The notes beneath the pieces were generated by a model that saw only the letters and a list, made by a program, of their open reading frames with translations, did not search any database and was not told the DNA's origin. From Diphasiastrum complanatum (taxonomy: Eukaryota > Streptophyta > Lycopodiopsida > Lycopodiales > Lycopodiaceae), in assembly GCA_029204225.1 (NCBI GenBank), contig CM055102.1:1388854-1452853 (forward strand): a stretch of 64,000 nucleotides of DNA, read 5' to 3'. Shown here piece by piece: positions 22,276-32,899 of this stretch. Every line of letters begins with the position of its first letter. Position 1 is the stretch's first letter. Position numbers and translations under genes: made by a program.

Positions 22276-23403
22276 TCAACTGATTTTTCTTATTCGTAGG
22301 TGCCTTGGGTGGATCAACCCTTGAGACTTTCGCCATAGCAGACTTTTGCGGTGGTTGAGCTGGTACTTTCTGGTTCCGTAACGATCTGGGTCCATGTGGT
22401 GTAAGACTTGTTCATCAGTTAGCTCAATCTCTTTATTATAAGTTAGAGCATGTTTCCAAGGGACCAAATCATCGTCCACTGGGTTCTCAATAGGTTCCAC
22501 TGGCAGCCATGCTACGTTTATCATATTCACCCCAAATGTGATGGGTGTGTCCATAGTGTAAAACTTGGGTGAAGGTGTACTAGGTTCCGGATCTAATTCA
22601 TATTGACATGTCTGGCAGTCAATAGTTGCTAATGCATCCATCCATATCACGACATCCATCTCTGAATGATAGTGACCCCCCTTGGCTGCCCTTGGGCGAT
22701 CAATCGCGTGATCTGTCGTGGATGATCTGTCATCAGCTTTGGGTGCAATAGGTTTCACCGCCCATGTGGTTGGATCAACCTTTACAGCCTGCTCTATGTT
22801 CTCGAAGGTGAGTTTCCCCATACACCAGTTGTGTACTACTTGCGCAGTTCTCAACCACGGTCTTTCCAATAAAACACGGTATGCATATGGAGATTTAGGA
22901 ATATCCATGACTACAAAAGTAATCACAAACTGCATGTCTGCTATCTTTACAGGAATATCGACAACCACACCTTTTGGTTTTAAACAGGATTGATCAGCTA
23001 GCTTGATGGCGAATCTTGTTGGCTTCAATCCTTGTAAATCCCATTTTTTGTACAAAGTAGTGGAGATCAAATTGACACCCAATCCTCCATCTACCACTAT
23101 CGCCTCGTCCTCGTATCTCTTGTGTTTGATTGACAAAGTGATGTTGTGTTCCTCACTTTCCCATACTGCTCCGATGTGGAGGACATTACTTGTTTCTTCA
23201 TAGCCCTTACAATGTATGGGCTCAGTTGCTATTGGATCCTCATCCGCTTTGACCCATTCAGCTAGAAGGCTTTTAGCTTGTGGTACAATCTGCAATAGTT
23301 CTCCGAGTGGTAAACTAACACGACTTGATAGTAGAAGTGTGAGCCTTTCAGTGTGTGGTTCCTCAGGCTCCACCATGTAAAAAGGTGGTTCATGTTCGTG
23401 CAA
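22276..23403 (-). pseudogene. Gypsy G aspartic protease region
   Basis: A 375-residue open frame containing a retropepsin-like region: VVDGGLGVNLIS (the D-G-G/S form of the active site), followed by KLADQSCLKPKGVVVDIPV and a VLLERPWLRTA segment, the usual order in plant Gypsy proteases. It overlaps the next frame (22336-21983) by about 60 bp, indicating a frameshift. It would process the gag-pol polyprotein. Confidence 0.75.
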
Positions 23404-24865
23404 CCGATCATTATGATCAGTGCGCAGTGGTGAGCCCGTTTGTGGTTCCCGTTCGATGCCAACTGAAGGTTTCGCAGGATTATCTCTTTCTTGCTCTTTT
23501 TCCTACTTTCTGTACCCAGTGTCTTATTTTCTGGTACTGTCTTCTTCATGCTATTGATCGTCCCGATCTCAAATTCATCCGATGGTGGGTTCCAAAGTGA
23601 TTGGATCTTGCTTATACAATAGGATGCAGTCTGGATCTCTAAGGATCTGATCAATCTGATCGGCCGGAAGTGAATTTTGGGCCCTTTATGGTGGTTCTTC
23701 CTTGATAACTTTCTATTCCTTGTATTGATTGAGCTGAGATTTTGATAGTAGCTGGATCTGATGCAGATCTTTCCACTGATCTAGTCTGCGAGGGTTCTCT
23801 TGTGCGAGGGTTGGCTGTGCGAGGGTATTTAGTTGTTTTTGCAGGTAAAAAACTTGATATCTTTCATATCTCTGGGAAGTAACTCTCGCAAGGTTTACAG
23901 TAGTTGGATCTAGGTCATATCTCACTATAGAAATCTCTGTGAGAGTAATCTCTTGCAAGAAGTGAAAATTTCACTGTCTACGAGGATTCAAAATCACTTT
24001 TTTGGCTTGATCTTCACCAGATCTTTACACTAACTCTCGCAGGCTTCATCACTGATGTAAATTGACATTCTGAATCGATTGAGAGGGTCTGCAAGAGTTC
24101 TTACTGGAATGATTTGTTGGATCTTCACTTTTTAGTGTTTTTTTGCACTTAAATCCAATTTTCTGCTCATCGGAATCAAACTAACTCTCACAAGCTCTTA
24201 TGTGTCCTAGTCTCACTAAGATGGAACTTCAGAATCCTCTGGGGGAGTTTTTGACCACTGGAACTGAAAATTTTTCTGTCTACGAGGGTTCACTGGTACT
24301 TTCCCGTCTTTTTTTTCACTGAGAACTCTCGCACAGGCACTTAGACATCAAACTTACTCTCGCAAACTTCTACGTGTCCTGGTCTCACTGAGATGGAACT
24401 TCAGAGGGCTCTACGAGAGTTCTTATGAAGATTTGAATTTTTTGGATTTTTTCAAGGGTTTTTTGAATTTTTTATGATTTTTCTCTGGTTTTCACAATCT
24501 GCTTGGAACTAACTCTCGCAGGCTTCTATGCAGGTCTGGGACAGTAACCTGGAGCTGCTGCCAGTCATGCAAGGGTTAATTCTTACTGATTCTGGAGATA
24601 TAAAAAATTTGATGTGATTTTGGGCTCTTTTTCCCTCCAAAATACAGATTGGTGTGTTTTTCTGGTTGGTTGGTTTGGGTTTCAAACCCTTAGAGGCTGT
24701 TCAGGGCCTCCTCTACCCTCTCACACCTCGTCTGCTAACCTGTGAACAGTCCAAACACAAAAAAAAATCAGAAACCTAACTCTAAACACCCAAAAATATA
24801 CCTAAAACTACTCTAAAAAGCAAGAAAATAGCTAAAATACAACTAAACTAGTTAGTGGAAACCTA
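23404..24865 (-). other. Gypsy G gag remnant and leader
   Basis: 23403-23958 has short broken frames (HHCALIIMIGCTNMNHLF and others) without a recognisable capsid or zinc knuckle, so gag seems largely deleted. 23960-24865 is noncoding leader with recurring CTCTCGCA phrases and a direct repeat of about 70 bp (about 24181-24255 and about 24355-24430). Confidence 0.5.
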
Positions 24866-24883
24866 TCCCCAGCAACGGCGCCA
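24866..24883 (-). other. Primer-binding site of Gypsy G
   Basis: The minus strand reads TGGCGCCGTTGCTGGGGA, the tRNA-Asp-type primer site of many plant Gypsy elements. Confidence 0.85.
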
Positions 24884-24884
24884 A

Positions 24885-25610
24885 TGTTGTGTCATCGATG
24901 TAGCATAGGGGTCCGTCGCTAGGAGCGGCAACCTCGCCTTCACCTGCATAGCAAGAAGAGAGAGGGAGAGGAGAGAGAGGAGAAAGAGAGTGGAGAGAGG
25001 GAGAGAGAGAACGCCTAGGTTGAGAAAGGCTTTGGGGGCTCGAGCGCCTACCAAAAGCTATTCTATCCCAATGTAGGGAGAGAGGGAGAAGAGAGAGAGA
25101 GAGGAGAGAGAGACAGAGATGGAGATGGAGAAACCAAGAGAGTTTTATTAGAATGAGAATGTAATATGATACAATACAAAGGAAATGACTCCCTCTTGTA
25201 GATTTTAGAGGTGAGCCTCCTTTACTCTCATTGGCCACTTCATTGGGGCAAGGATTCTAATCCAAGCCTTTAAACTAAACACAACTTAAATCTATTGGTG
25301 CTAAGAAAGCACAAGGGCATTCACGTTATTCATGTGAGTTTTAAGTTGGGCCCTTTTAGCTTTTTTATTTGCAACTCGACTTGGGGCCTCTAATGTCATT
25401 TTAGAGTTTTAAGCCCCTAGTCTCTTATTCCTAGGAATTACAACTTGCTACTTGTGCTCATTGGTGGCTGCGCTATACGCACGGGATGCCAATGCCTTGC
25501 ACTTATTATTCTACTGTACTATGGTGGGGCCCACTAGGCAAGGCTTGGCCAACATTATTTTAAGTGGTGGGACCCACTTATTTATTTGTATACATGAAAT
25601 ACCCACAACA
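24885..25610 (-). repeat. Gypsy G 5' LTR
   Basis: 726 bp, TGTTGT...ACAACA ends. It contains two GA-rich low-complexity tracts (about 24955-25010 and 25077-25135). The partner LTR is missing. Confidence 0.8.
24955..25135. repeat. GA-rich simple-sequence tracts inside the G LTR
   Basis: Two purine-rich (GAGA) blocks separated by about 65 bp. Such tracts are common in promoters and UTRs of plants and in LTRs. Confidence 0.7.
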
Positions 25611-26070
25611 TGCTCTGTGGGCATTCAAGACAATATACAAAGGTAGCAGTAATCAAACACCATTCCATCTGGCTTATGATCATGATGCTATAATGCCAAT
25701 AGAGTTTTTGGTACTATCATTGCGAGTTAAAACCACATAGTGCTTGGATGATTCCAAATCTCTACAATTACATGATAAAGTTCTACATAGACTTTGTGAG
25801 ACTGCCTATTATCTGTGCATGCACTCTCGTCGCTGAAAAAACACGTCGCAAAGTATGGCATGATGCACAAGAAGGACCTTCAAGCAATATTTTTGGTCCT
25901 CATGTACAAAACCAAGGCGATCAAGAAAAAATTGAAGTTCACAGGTGAAGGTCCCTACCACATAAAGGAAATCCTCAACCATGGAGCCATGACACTTCAA
26001 TAGCTAGATGGGACTCCATTTGATACACCCATCAACGACAGTAGATTACATGAGTATCGGCCACCTTAGT
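25611..26070 (+). pseudogene. Gypsy integrase C-terminal remnant (plus strand)
   Basis: Reads ALWAFKTIYKGSSNQTPFHL, YDHDAIMPIEFL, then after frame changes KKKLKFTGEGPYHIKEIL and LDGTPFDTPIN. These are the end of the integrase core and the GPY/F-like C-terminal region of plant Gypsy elements. Stops and frameshifts are frequent. Gypsy G's LTR joins it at 25610/25611. Confidence 0.75.
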
Positions 26071-26989
26071 GACACATATGAAGCAAGATAATGAATGGTG
26101 GATGAACTATAGATAAAATTCTACACTATCACAAGCACTCATTACAATGAGATTCAAGCAGAAAAAATATCAGATGAAATCAAAGGGATAGTAGATTATC
26201 ATCAGTGAGTAGTTATCAATTGATAGTGCCAATCAGACTTGAAGGTATCAGGCCCGATGAAGCAAAATAGAGAGGAAATTATTGAGATGATGAAATGGCT
26301 ATCAAACCATTATAAGAACACTGGCAGAGCTCACCATAAGAAAATCTCACCCAAATGGACCTCCAGTAAGCTCTGTAAGAGCTCACCATAAGAAGACCTC
26401 ACCCAGATAGACTTCGAGTAAGTTCTGCAAGAGTTAGTTATAAAACAATAGTCCAAGAATGGGTCTTGCAAGAGTTCATTTGAAGGAAAACTTCAAAACC
26501 TTTGCAGGCCATCAAAATCATCAAATCAACTTTGCAAGCACCATAAATTGAATCAGGGTAGTCGAATTGACTTTCCTATAGATTTGGTTTGTAGAAAATA
26601 TTGACAGGAGCAAGTTGTGAGAGAGTTCCTTCCCTGCGATTGTTGAACCCTTGCCAGACATTAAGAACTCTCGCAGACCATCCAAATCAGCTTAAGAACC
26701 TTCGTCAGCTTCTTTGGCATTTTATAAAATCATGAAGAAGGTCCTACAAAATTTGGTAGTGAATTGAGCTCTAAACATGCACTTTTTCTAAAACGCCATC
26801 TAATTCTCCGCTATAAAAATCCGACCTCATCCACAAATGTACTTGCCAAAAATAGTACAAACACTATTTAGGCCTTTATTGACAAAAATAAATCTATCTC
26901 TAAGTTGAATTTCATGTTGGCCTCAAAATTGCCAACATAAATCAACTAAACTAGTTGACATTTTTCACATTCCTATAAGTCTCGTATTA
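26071..26989 (+). other. Gypsy 3' region, noncoding
   Basis: No open frame of note. A 52-bp direct repeat pair lies at about 26327-26378 and 26379-26430 (GAGCTCACCATAAG start). CTCGCA/GCAAGAGTT phrases like those in Gypsy G's leader recur, so this may be the tail of a related Gypsy. Confidence 0.4.
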
Positions 26990-27400
26990 TGTCCTAGTTG
27001 AATTCAATAAGGAAGAAAGACAAAAAATCTTTAAGAAAATATACTAGAAGGTTCAAGAATCTTATTGGTCAATTAACATGATAGTATCCTATCGCTATGC
27101 AAATCAAATGTTTTTTGGGAAGATTACCCAAAAGAATTGATCAATAACCAACTGATACGTTGGAACATGTCATTTCGATTGCTGAAAACTATGAAACTTC
27201 TAGAATATCCAAAAGTTCAAGATCTGTTAAGCATTTTTTATCCAAAAAGAAAAAACATACTTTTTTTCCTTCTGAAAATTCGAACAACAGTTTTGACTCG
27301 GATTTGAGTTATTCATCAAGTTTGAATTTAGAATCGCGTTTCAATTCAAGCGAAGATGAGAGATCGAAAAGACATGTCAAAATATAGGGTGTGTAGATTC
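26990..27400 (+). pseudogene. Retroelement gag-like remnant
   Basis: A short open frame (27160-27387) begins EHVISIAENYETS, resembling the Gypsy gag phrase in which a helix ending AISLAENYE precedes a Ser/Lys-rich tail. No zinc knuckle is seen. Weak evidence. Confidence 0.35.
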
Positions 27401-27539
27401 GTTGGTAAGCAGCCTCTGAAGAAACTAAGAGTTTCTATCTTTCAAAGTCTTAGCTTTTTTCTTAGTTTTTCCTTTGCTGTTTTTTAGCGATTGTGCATTT
27501 TGAACTATGTTTCGCACAGTCTGCATTTTTGAACTGTTT

Positions 27540-28075
27540 CGTCACACAATTTTACATTTTTGGATCATGAGAAAAATTCATCCCTAGGTCTAAAACACTT
27601 AGAAAATAACTTTGGCAACTTTTCCCGAAACTGTCACATTTTTCGCATTTTTGCAAAAAAGGTGACACTATCGCAAAATGCCTTAGAATAGTTTTTAGGC
27701 CTACTGTCGGCTTTTTAGCCTTTCGAAAAAAAGCGACACTTGCCCTTACAAAAGCGACGACATTCATCTTTGGTTTCTACCCTAAAGTCAACTTTTTTGC
27801 CCTTCAGGAAAAAGCGACACTGTCGCGTTTTTCGCCTTTCGAGAAAAAGCGACACTATTTTCAAATGCCTTAGAAAAGTTTTTTAGCCAGCTATCGCATT
27901 TTTTGCCTTTTGGAAAAAAGTGACACCTGCCCTTGAAAAAGCGACACCTACCCTTGAAAAAGCGACACTTTCTCTTAAAATTGCGAAAGTGTCTTTTAAG
28001 CAAAATGCGAAGGTCTGCAACATGAAGGTAGGGTGTAAAGGGCATAAGGCAACTAATGAACGGAGGACAATGACG
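27540..28075. repeat. AAAAAGCGACAC-rich irregular repeat block
   Basis: The motif GCGACAC, usually after an A-run, recurs about eight times between about 27660 and 27975, twice in a row with a 21-24-bp spacing (about 27910-27970). TTTCGC/TTTTGCC phrases alternate with it. Spacing is irregular, so it is a degenerate minisatellite-like region. Two minus-strand open frames through it are repeat artefacts. Confidence 0.6.
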
Positions 28076-28080
28076 GAAAA

Positions 28081-28692
28081 CTAGAATCAATTTTGTTTAA
28101 GATTAATGCTTTTTCTTTTGATTAGATCTTTTAATTTAATCAGATCCCTGGTTTGATCACATAAAGGATTGACGGAGGATACAAACACAGATATACAGTC
28201 ACATATACAAAATAGACAGAACTGCAAGAATTTGATATAGTGATCAACAATAGCTAATCGCATTATTCATGAGAGTAAACATCTCTTGCGCCAATGCGCT
28301 AATCTGGAAAATGGACAATGCTCAAGAAAATCATTGTATATTTAGTTTTGATAATAGAAGTGATTTTTGCAATACTTTGTTCTATAATGTGTATGATCTG
28401 CAATATTGGAATGCATGCTAATAGTAGATATCTTTTTGTTGTTGTTTTACTCAACATTATCTGCTGTGTACAAGTTTAATTTTATATCAGATCTACAATA
28501 GCGATCTGGGGCTTGAAGAGAATTAGACCACAGTCAGTAGCAGTAGCTACTCCTGCTAAGTCAGCTCTATCTGGCCTTCATCCCTGGCAATTCCCTTCAA
28601 AGCTATTAGAGCAGTTTGACGCTTCCGAAATTTTTTCCATCAATGCTTTTAGCATTTCTGATGTTTCATGGAGCGAACATAGATTCTCATCA
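28081..28692 (+). repeat. Copia H-type LTR (5' limit unclear)
   Basis: AT-rich sequence ending GATTCTCATCA just before a Copia primer site at 28694. The LTR start is not resolved. The open frame at 28513-28779 crosses the primer site and is not a gene. Confidence 0.5.
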
Positions 28693-28693
28693 G

Positions 28694-28706
28694 TGGTATC
28701 AGAGCC
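28694..28706 (+). other. Copia primer-binding site
   Basis: TGGTATCAGAGCC, initiator tRNA-Met type, one base after the LTR end. Confidence 0.85.
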
Positions 28707-28709
28707 ATC

Positions 28710-29682
28710 TAGCTCTATCAGAGCCCAAAAAGCTTTATCAGAACTACGGTTGATTCTTCCAGGCTATGACATCCACTAGCAACATTCAGTCAAAGTTCTG
28801 GATGATCTTGGACTCTTCAAAATCAAACTTCATAGCATGGAAAGTGAAGATTTCTCCCATACTGAAAGGAGAAAGTCTATGGCCCTGGGTTGACGGCACA
28901 GAGGAAATGCCCACAACTACTGGCAAGGAGCTACGAGAATGGAGAGAAAGAAATGAAAAGACAATAGTCGTCCTATTTTCCTCCATCAAAGATATCTTGA
29001 CACTTGATCTAGCCACACTCTCCAATGCAAGAGAAATATGGGACACCTTGCTGACCAAATTTCAAATGAAATCACGAAGACAAATTATGGTTCTTGAAAA
29101 TCAGCTGACCAATCTGAGATGGAATGGTAAAGACCTCACCTCCTTCATCAGAAGAATGAAGGACTTGTTCCTTTCCTTACACAATTAGAATGCAGTCTCA
29201 CCAGAGAAGCAGCTCACATACCTACTGCGAGCTCTACAAAGATCGTTTCAGATGACCCAAACATTGCTTGCCAAAGATACACAGATGACCCTTGAGAAGG
29301 CTATAGTCGAAAACAGAGAAGAGGTGGAAGCCCGTGACATGTTCATGATGAGCCAATTCTGTATGAATTCAGGCTCAACTCATTGGAAGATTGTGAAAAG
29401 AATTTTGCAATACCATCAATTAATGAAAGATTTTAGATTGTGTTATTCTTGTGATGCAGGGTTCCAGATGCTTTCCTACAATGATGCTAGCTGGGCATCT
29501 CTCAAGGATGACTGCAAAAGTGTCTCAGGAGGATGCACCATCACGTCAGGAGCAGCAACTCTCTGGGTCAGCAAGAAGCAGACCATTGTGGCTCAGTCAT
29601 CTTACGAAGCAGAGTACATAGCAGCAACAAAGATGGCCAATGAAATCATTGTTGGGGGTATTTCATATTGTACATAAATAAC
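28710..29682 (+). pseudogene. Gag/RNase H fusion, tandem copy 1
   Basis: From 28766 a frame of about 300 codons runs to 29677 with a single in-frame TAG at 29186-29188. The first part is a Copia gag-like domain (MTSTSNIQSKFWMILDSS, IAWKVKISPILKGESL, LENQLTNLRWNG). The last part is fused in frame to the end of pol (GSTHWKIVKRILQYHQL, SYNDASWASLKDDCKSVSGG, IVAQSSYEAEYIAATKMANE), which is RNase H. Zinc knuckle, protease, integrase and RT are absent, so this is a deeply deleted Copia H element. The pol end matches 44230-44530. Confidence 0.8.
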
Positions 29683-30655
29683 TAGCTCTATCAGAGCCCA
29701 AAAAGCTTTATCAGAACTACGGCTGATTCTTTCAGGCTATGACATCCACTAGCAACATTCAGTCAAAGTTCTGGATGATCTTGGACTCTTCAAAATCAAA
29801 CTTCATAGCATGGAAAGTGAAGATTTCTCCCATACTGAAAGGAGAAAGTCTATGGCCCTGGGTTGACGGCACAGAGGAAATGCCCACAACTACTGGCAAG
29901 GAGCTACGAGAATGGAGAGAAAGAAATGAAAAGACAATAGTCGTCCTATTTTCCTCCATCAAAGATATCTTGACACTTGATCTAGCCACACTCTCCAATG
30001 CAAGAGAAATATGGGACACCTTGCTGACCAAATTTCAAATGAAATCACGAAGACAAATTATGGTTCTTGAAAATCAGCTGACCAATCTGAGATGGAATGG
30101 TAAAGACCTCACCTCCTTCATCAGAAGAATGAAGGACTTGTTCCTTTCCTTACACAATTAGAATGCAGTCTCACCAGAGAAGCAGCTCACATACCTACTA
30201 CGAGCTCTACCAAGATCGTTTCAGATGACCCAAACATTGCTTGCCAAAGATACACAGATGACCCTTGAGAAGGCTATAATCGAAATCAGAGAAGAGGTGG
30301 AAGCCCGTGACGTGTTCAGGATGAGCCAATTCTGTATGAATCCAGGCTCAACTCATTGGAAGATTGTGAAAAGAATTTTGCAATACCATCAATTAATGAA
30401 AGATTTTAGATTGTGTTATTCTTGTGATGCAGGGTTCCAGATGCTTTCCTACAATGATGCTAGCTGGGCATCTCTCAAGGATGACTGCAAAAGTGTCTCA
30501 GGAGGATGCACCATCACGTCAGGAGCAGCAACTCTCTGGGTCAGCAAGAAGCAGACCATTGTGGCTCAGTCATCTTACGAAGCAGAGTACATAGCAGCAA
30601 CAAAGATGGCCAATGAAATCATTGTTGGGGGTATTTCATATTGTACATAAATAAT
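29683..30655 (+). pseudogene. Gag/RNase H fusion, tandem copy 2
   Basis: Exact tandem repeat of the preceding unit with a 973-bp period and about ten substitutions by eye. It keeps the same TAG at 30159-30161 and the same gag-to-RNase H joint. It ends at the Gypsy LTR fragment at 30656. Confidence 0.85.
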
Positions 30656-30812
30656 ATCGGCCAATAAAATGTGTTGTGAGGCGAGAGAACTTTGACACTA
30701 CAGTGGCGCCGTTGCCAGAGATAGGTTTTCTAACTAGTATAGCTGCATTTTAGCTATTTCTTGCTTTTTGGAGTAGTTTTAGGTAGATTTTTGGGTGTTT
30801 AGAGTTAGTTTT
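30656..30812 (+). mobile_element. Gypsy LTR end, primer site and leader fragment
   Basis: LTR end ...TTTGACACTACA followed by TGGCGCCGTTGCCAGAGA at 30704-30721 (tRNA-Asp-type primer site) and about 90 bp of leader closely similar to the inverted sequence at 24770-24865 in Gypsy G. Cut off at 30812 by element E. Confidence 0.75.
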
Positions 30813-31569
30813 GGCCAAATGAGCCACCATATATACACAAGAGCTGATGCTTACTCAACTGATTTGGCACGTGTGAGAGTGCCTACTCATCAAAGGATCC
30901 ACCAATAATCATCCATATGGCACATGGACCAATCTTCCTAACTTATAGCCACCTCCATTGATTACAGACAGTTTTTCTAATTTATAGGGACTTGCACAAA
31001 TATCTACTACAAGTTGGATCTCAACTACTACTAATGTTTTCACACATGTGAGCAGTCCTTGGCACGTGTGAGATCACTCCTATCCATGTGAAATAACTTT
31101 TCCTACCAATAAAATTATCCCAAGTGGCATATAGCTAGAAAACTAGATTTTGGCCATTTTAGCCATTAGATCTCAAATGAAATGGTATGTACAACCTATA
31201 TGACTTATCTAAATGATAAATGCATTTATTTCACACGTGGGAACAGGCTCCACACATGTCTTATGATGATATGTACTACTCATAATGGTATTCACAGGAT
31301 ATGATCAAGTTAGCTTTTGCCAATTTTAACAAATAGAACGTCCATAAACTACATGAAAGTGAAGGTACAATATTGGGCTCTTGTCTCACAAAGAAAAGGT
31401 GCATCTGATGTTGAGGTATATAGTGATTGTTGGAAGAAGTACTGGCGCTGCAACAAAAGAGATCCTAAGTGATGGGAGTATTTGAACACAATTGTTTGGA
31501 GTTGGACAACGAAAGGATTCTTAGGATGTAGAAATGTAGCTATCAAAATACCAAAAAGTGTGTGCTTAA
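30813..31569 (-). mobile_element. Element E LTR fragment, first copy
   Basis: 757 bp that reappears inverted at 56947-57700. It contains several CACRTGTG palindromes. It directly abuts the D LTR start at 31570, exactly as the second copy abuts a D LTR at 56946. Likely part of a Copia LTR, because the second copy leads to a primer site at 58029. ORF 31349-31546 is not a gene. Confidence 0.6.
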
Positions 31570-32244
31570 TGTGAAAATTTGCCTACATTGACAAATCTAG
31601 CCATGTAGAATATTGTACATTTTTTCAATATTGTTTGTTGGTTACTTGAATGGCCAAAGTGCCACTTGTACATACACATCTAAAGTAGGTTACAACGAGT
31701 CAAGAGGAGTAGCTGTGTTTATTTGGCAGTGATTCCTACTTTGTAGGATCTAGACCATGATTTATGATGAGATTTGTACCTACCATGCACCTACCAAGCA
31801 TGACTCTTGGATCTAGGCTAGGTTTTTCACATGAGGGCAAGAAAGTGGAGTCTACTTCCTTATTACATGCTGGATTTTCACCTAACTTTGCAAAGGAAGT
31901 GTGTTTTACTATGTATTCCCATTCTCCATAGTGAGAAGATAGAAACTTTTTGGAGCCTCAAGGAGAAACTCGAGTTTCCTCTCATTGTATGGCGATTACT
32001 CTTGATTTCAAATGAAACCCATATTTGGCACTTTGTAAACACTGTCTACAGGCCGTACTACAGACTTATTTCCATACGTGTGGAGTTGGATTATACTATT
32101 TGATCAATGCTTTGATTGTCTCTACTTGTTTCCTATCAAGCTGCTAAACTAGATCTTGTATTCTGATGACTAGTATCTGATAGATTGTTTAACAAGCATA
32201 CAATCACCTTGTGGATCATTCAAAGATCCATTTATGGTCCTTAG
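31570..32244 (+). repeat. Copia D LTR, missing its last 16 bp
   Basis: Begins TGTGAAAATTTGCC and matches the minus-strand D LTR at 56256-56946 over 675 of 691 bp. The final 16 bp are cut by the insertion of Copia A (minus) at 32245. The open frame at 31831-32103 is LTR sequence. Confidence 0.8.
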
Positions 32245-32899
32245 TGTGAAAAATACAGATCCTAAGTGGATCTAAACTCCAAGATCATTGGCTTGAATGC
32301 TTGCACTCCAAACTACATAAGCTAGGAATTGGCAACACATTCTATGCTACCTAGAATGCAAAGAACTTGATCAAAAAGCATTTATCACAAATGGAAACTT
32401 CCATAAACATCAAGTGCGGCCCAAAATAGCATTATACAGTCCATAATACATCAGCCTATCACTTTTGGAAAGCACCTAAGATCATACACAATAGCTTGAA
32501 GACAATACACACAACAATGCTCTCAATGGAGGAAGAAACAATGACAATGATCTATTGATCTCAATGAAGCATACAAAAGGTTTCTCCAACCTGTTCTCCA
32601 CGACTTCCCTACTATTTATGGATGAGGAAGATGACTCTCTCTCCTCTCTCTAGAAGGTACTTGACCCTAGATATTCCCTATATAGGAAAAATAGCTAAAA
32701 ATGGCTTATATGACCAAAATACATCAAAATGGTCTCATTTTGAAGGGTATGAAGTTTGACACTTCATCATACTGAAAAAATACAGTAAATAAAAACATTG
32801 TGGCCTGTTTCACACGTGTGAAACTCCAGAACCAAAACTATTTACAATTTTAGCCAATTTAGGTCTCAAACTAGCTAGGAAATGTTGACAATTTTCACA
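32245..32899 (-). repeat. 3' LTR of third Copia A copy
   Basis: 655 bp, near-identical to 5951-6603 and 16926-17580. It has TTTCACACGTGTGAAA at 32808-32823, a perfect palindrome where copy A (6028-6041) has an imperfect form. Confidence 0.92.

Larger units (their letters stand above)
20722..25610 (-). mobile_element. Gypsy element G, truncated at its 3' side
   Basis: Minus-strand Gypsy element read right to left: LTR 24885-25610, tRNA-Asp-type primer site 24866-24883, long leader, gag remnant, protease 23403-22276, RT 22005-20722. Sequence stops inside RNase H at 20722, so the rest of RNase H, integrase and 3' LTR are missing. At the right end the LTR abuts Gypsy integrase-like sequence (25611 on), so G had inserted into another Gypsy element. 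Confidence 0.85.

Noticed and set aside
25611-25615. Target duplication of Gypsy G (TGCTC)
   Set aside because: The other end of G is missing, so no partner copy can be tested.
27640-28000. CRISPR-like array
   Set aside because: Repeats are short, degenerate and unevenly spaced, and this is plant nuclear DNA.
29186-29188. Readthrough (suppressible) TAG in the gag/RNase H unit
   Set aside because: The element lacks RT and integrase, and the stop predates the tandem duplication. There is no known readthrough context, so it is treated as a nonsense mutation.
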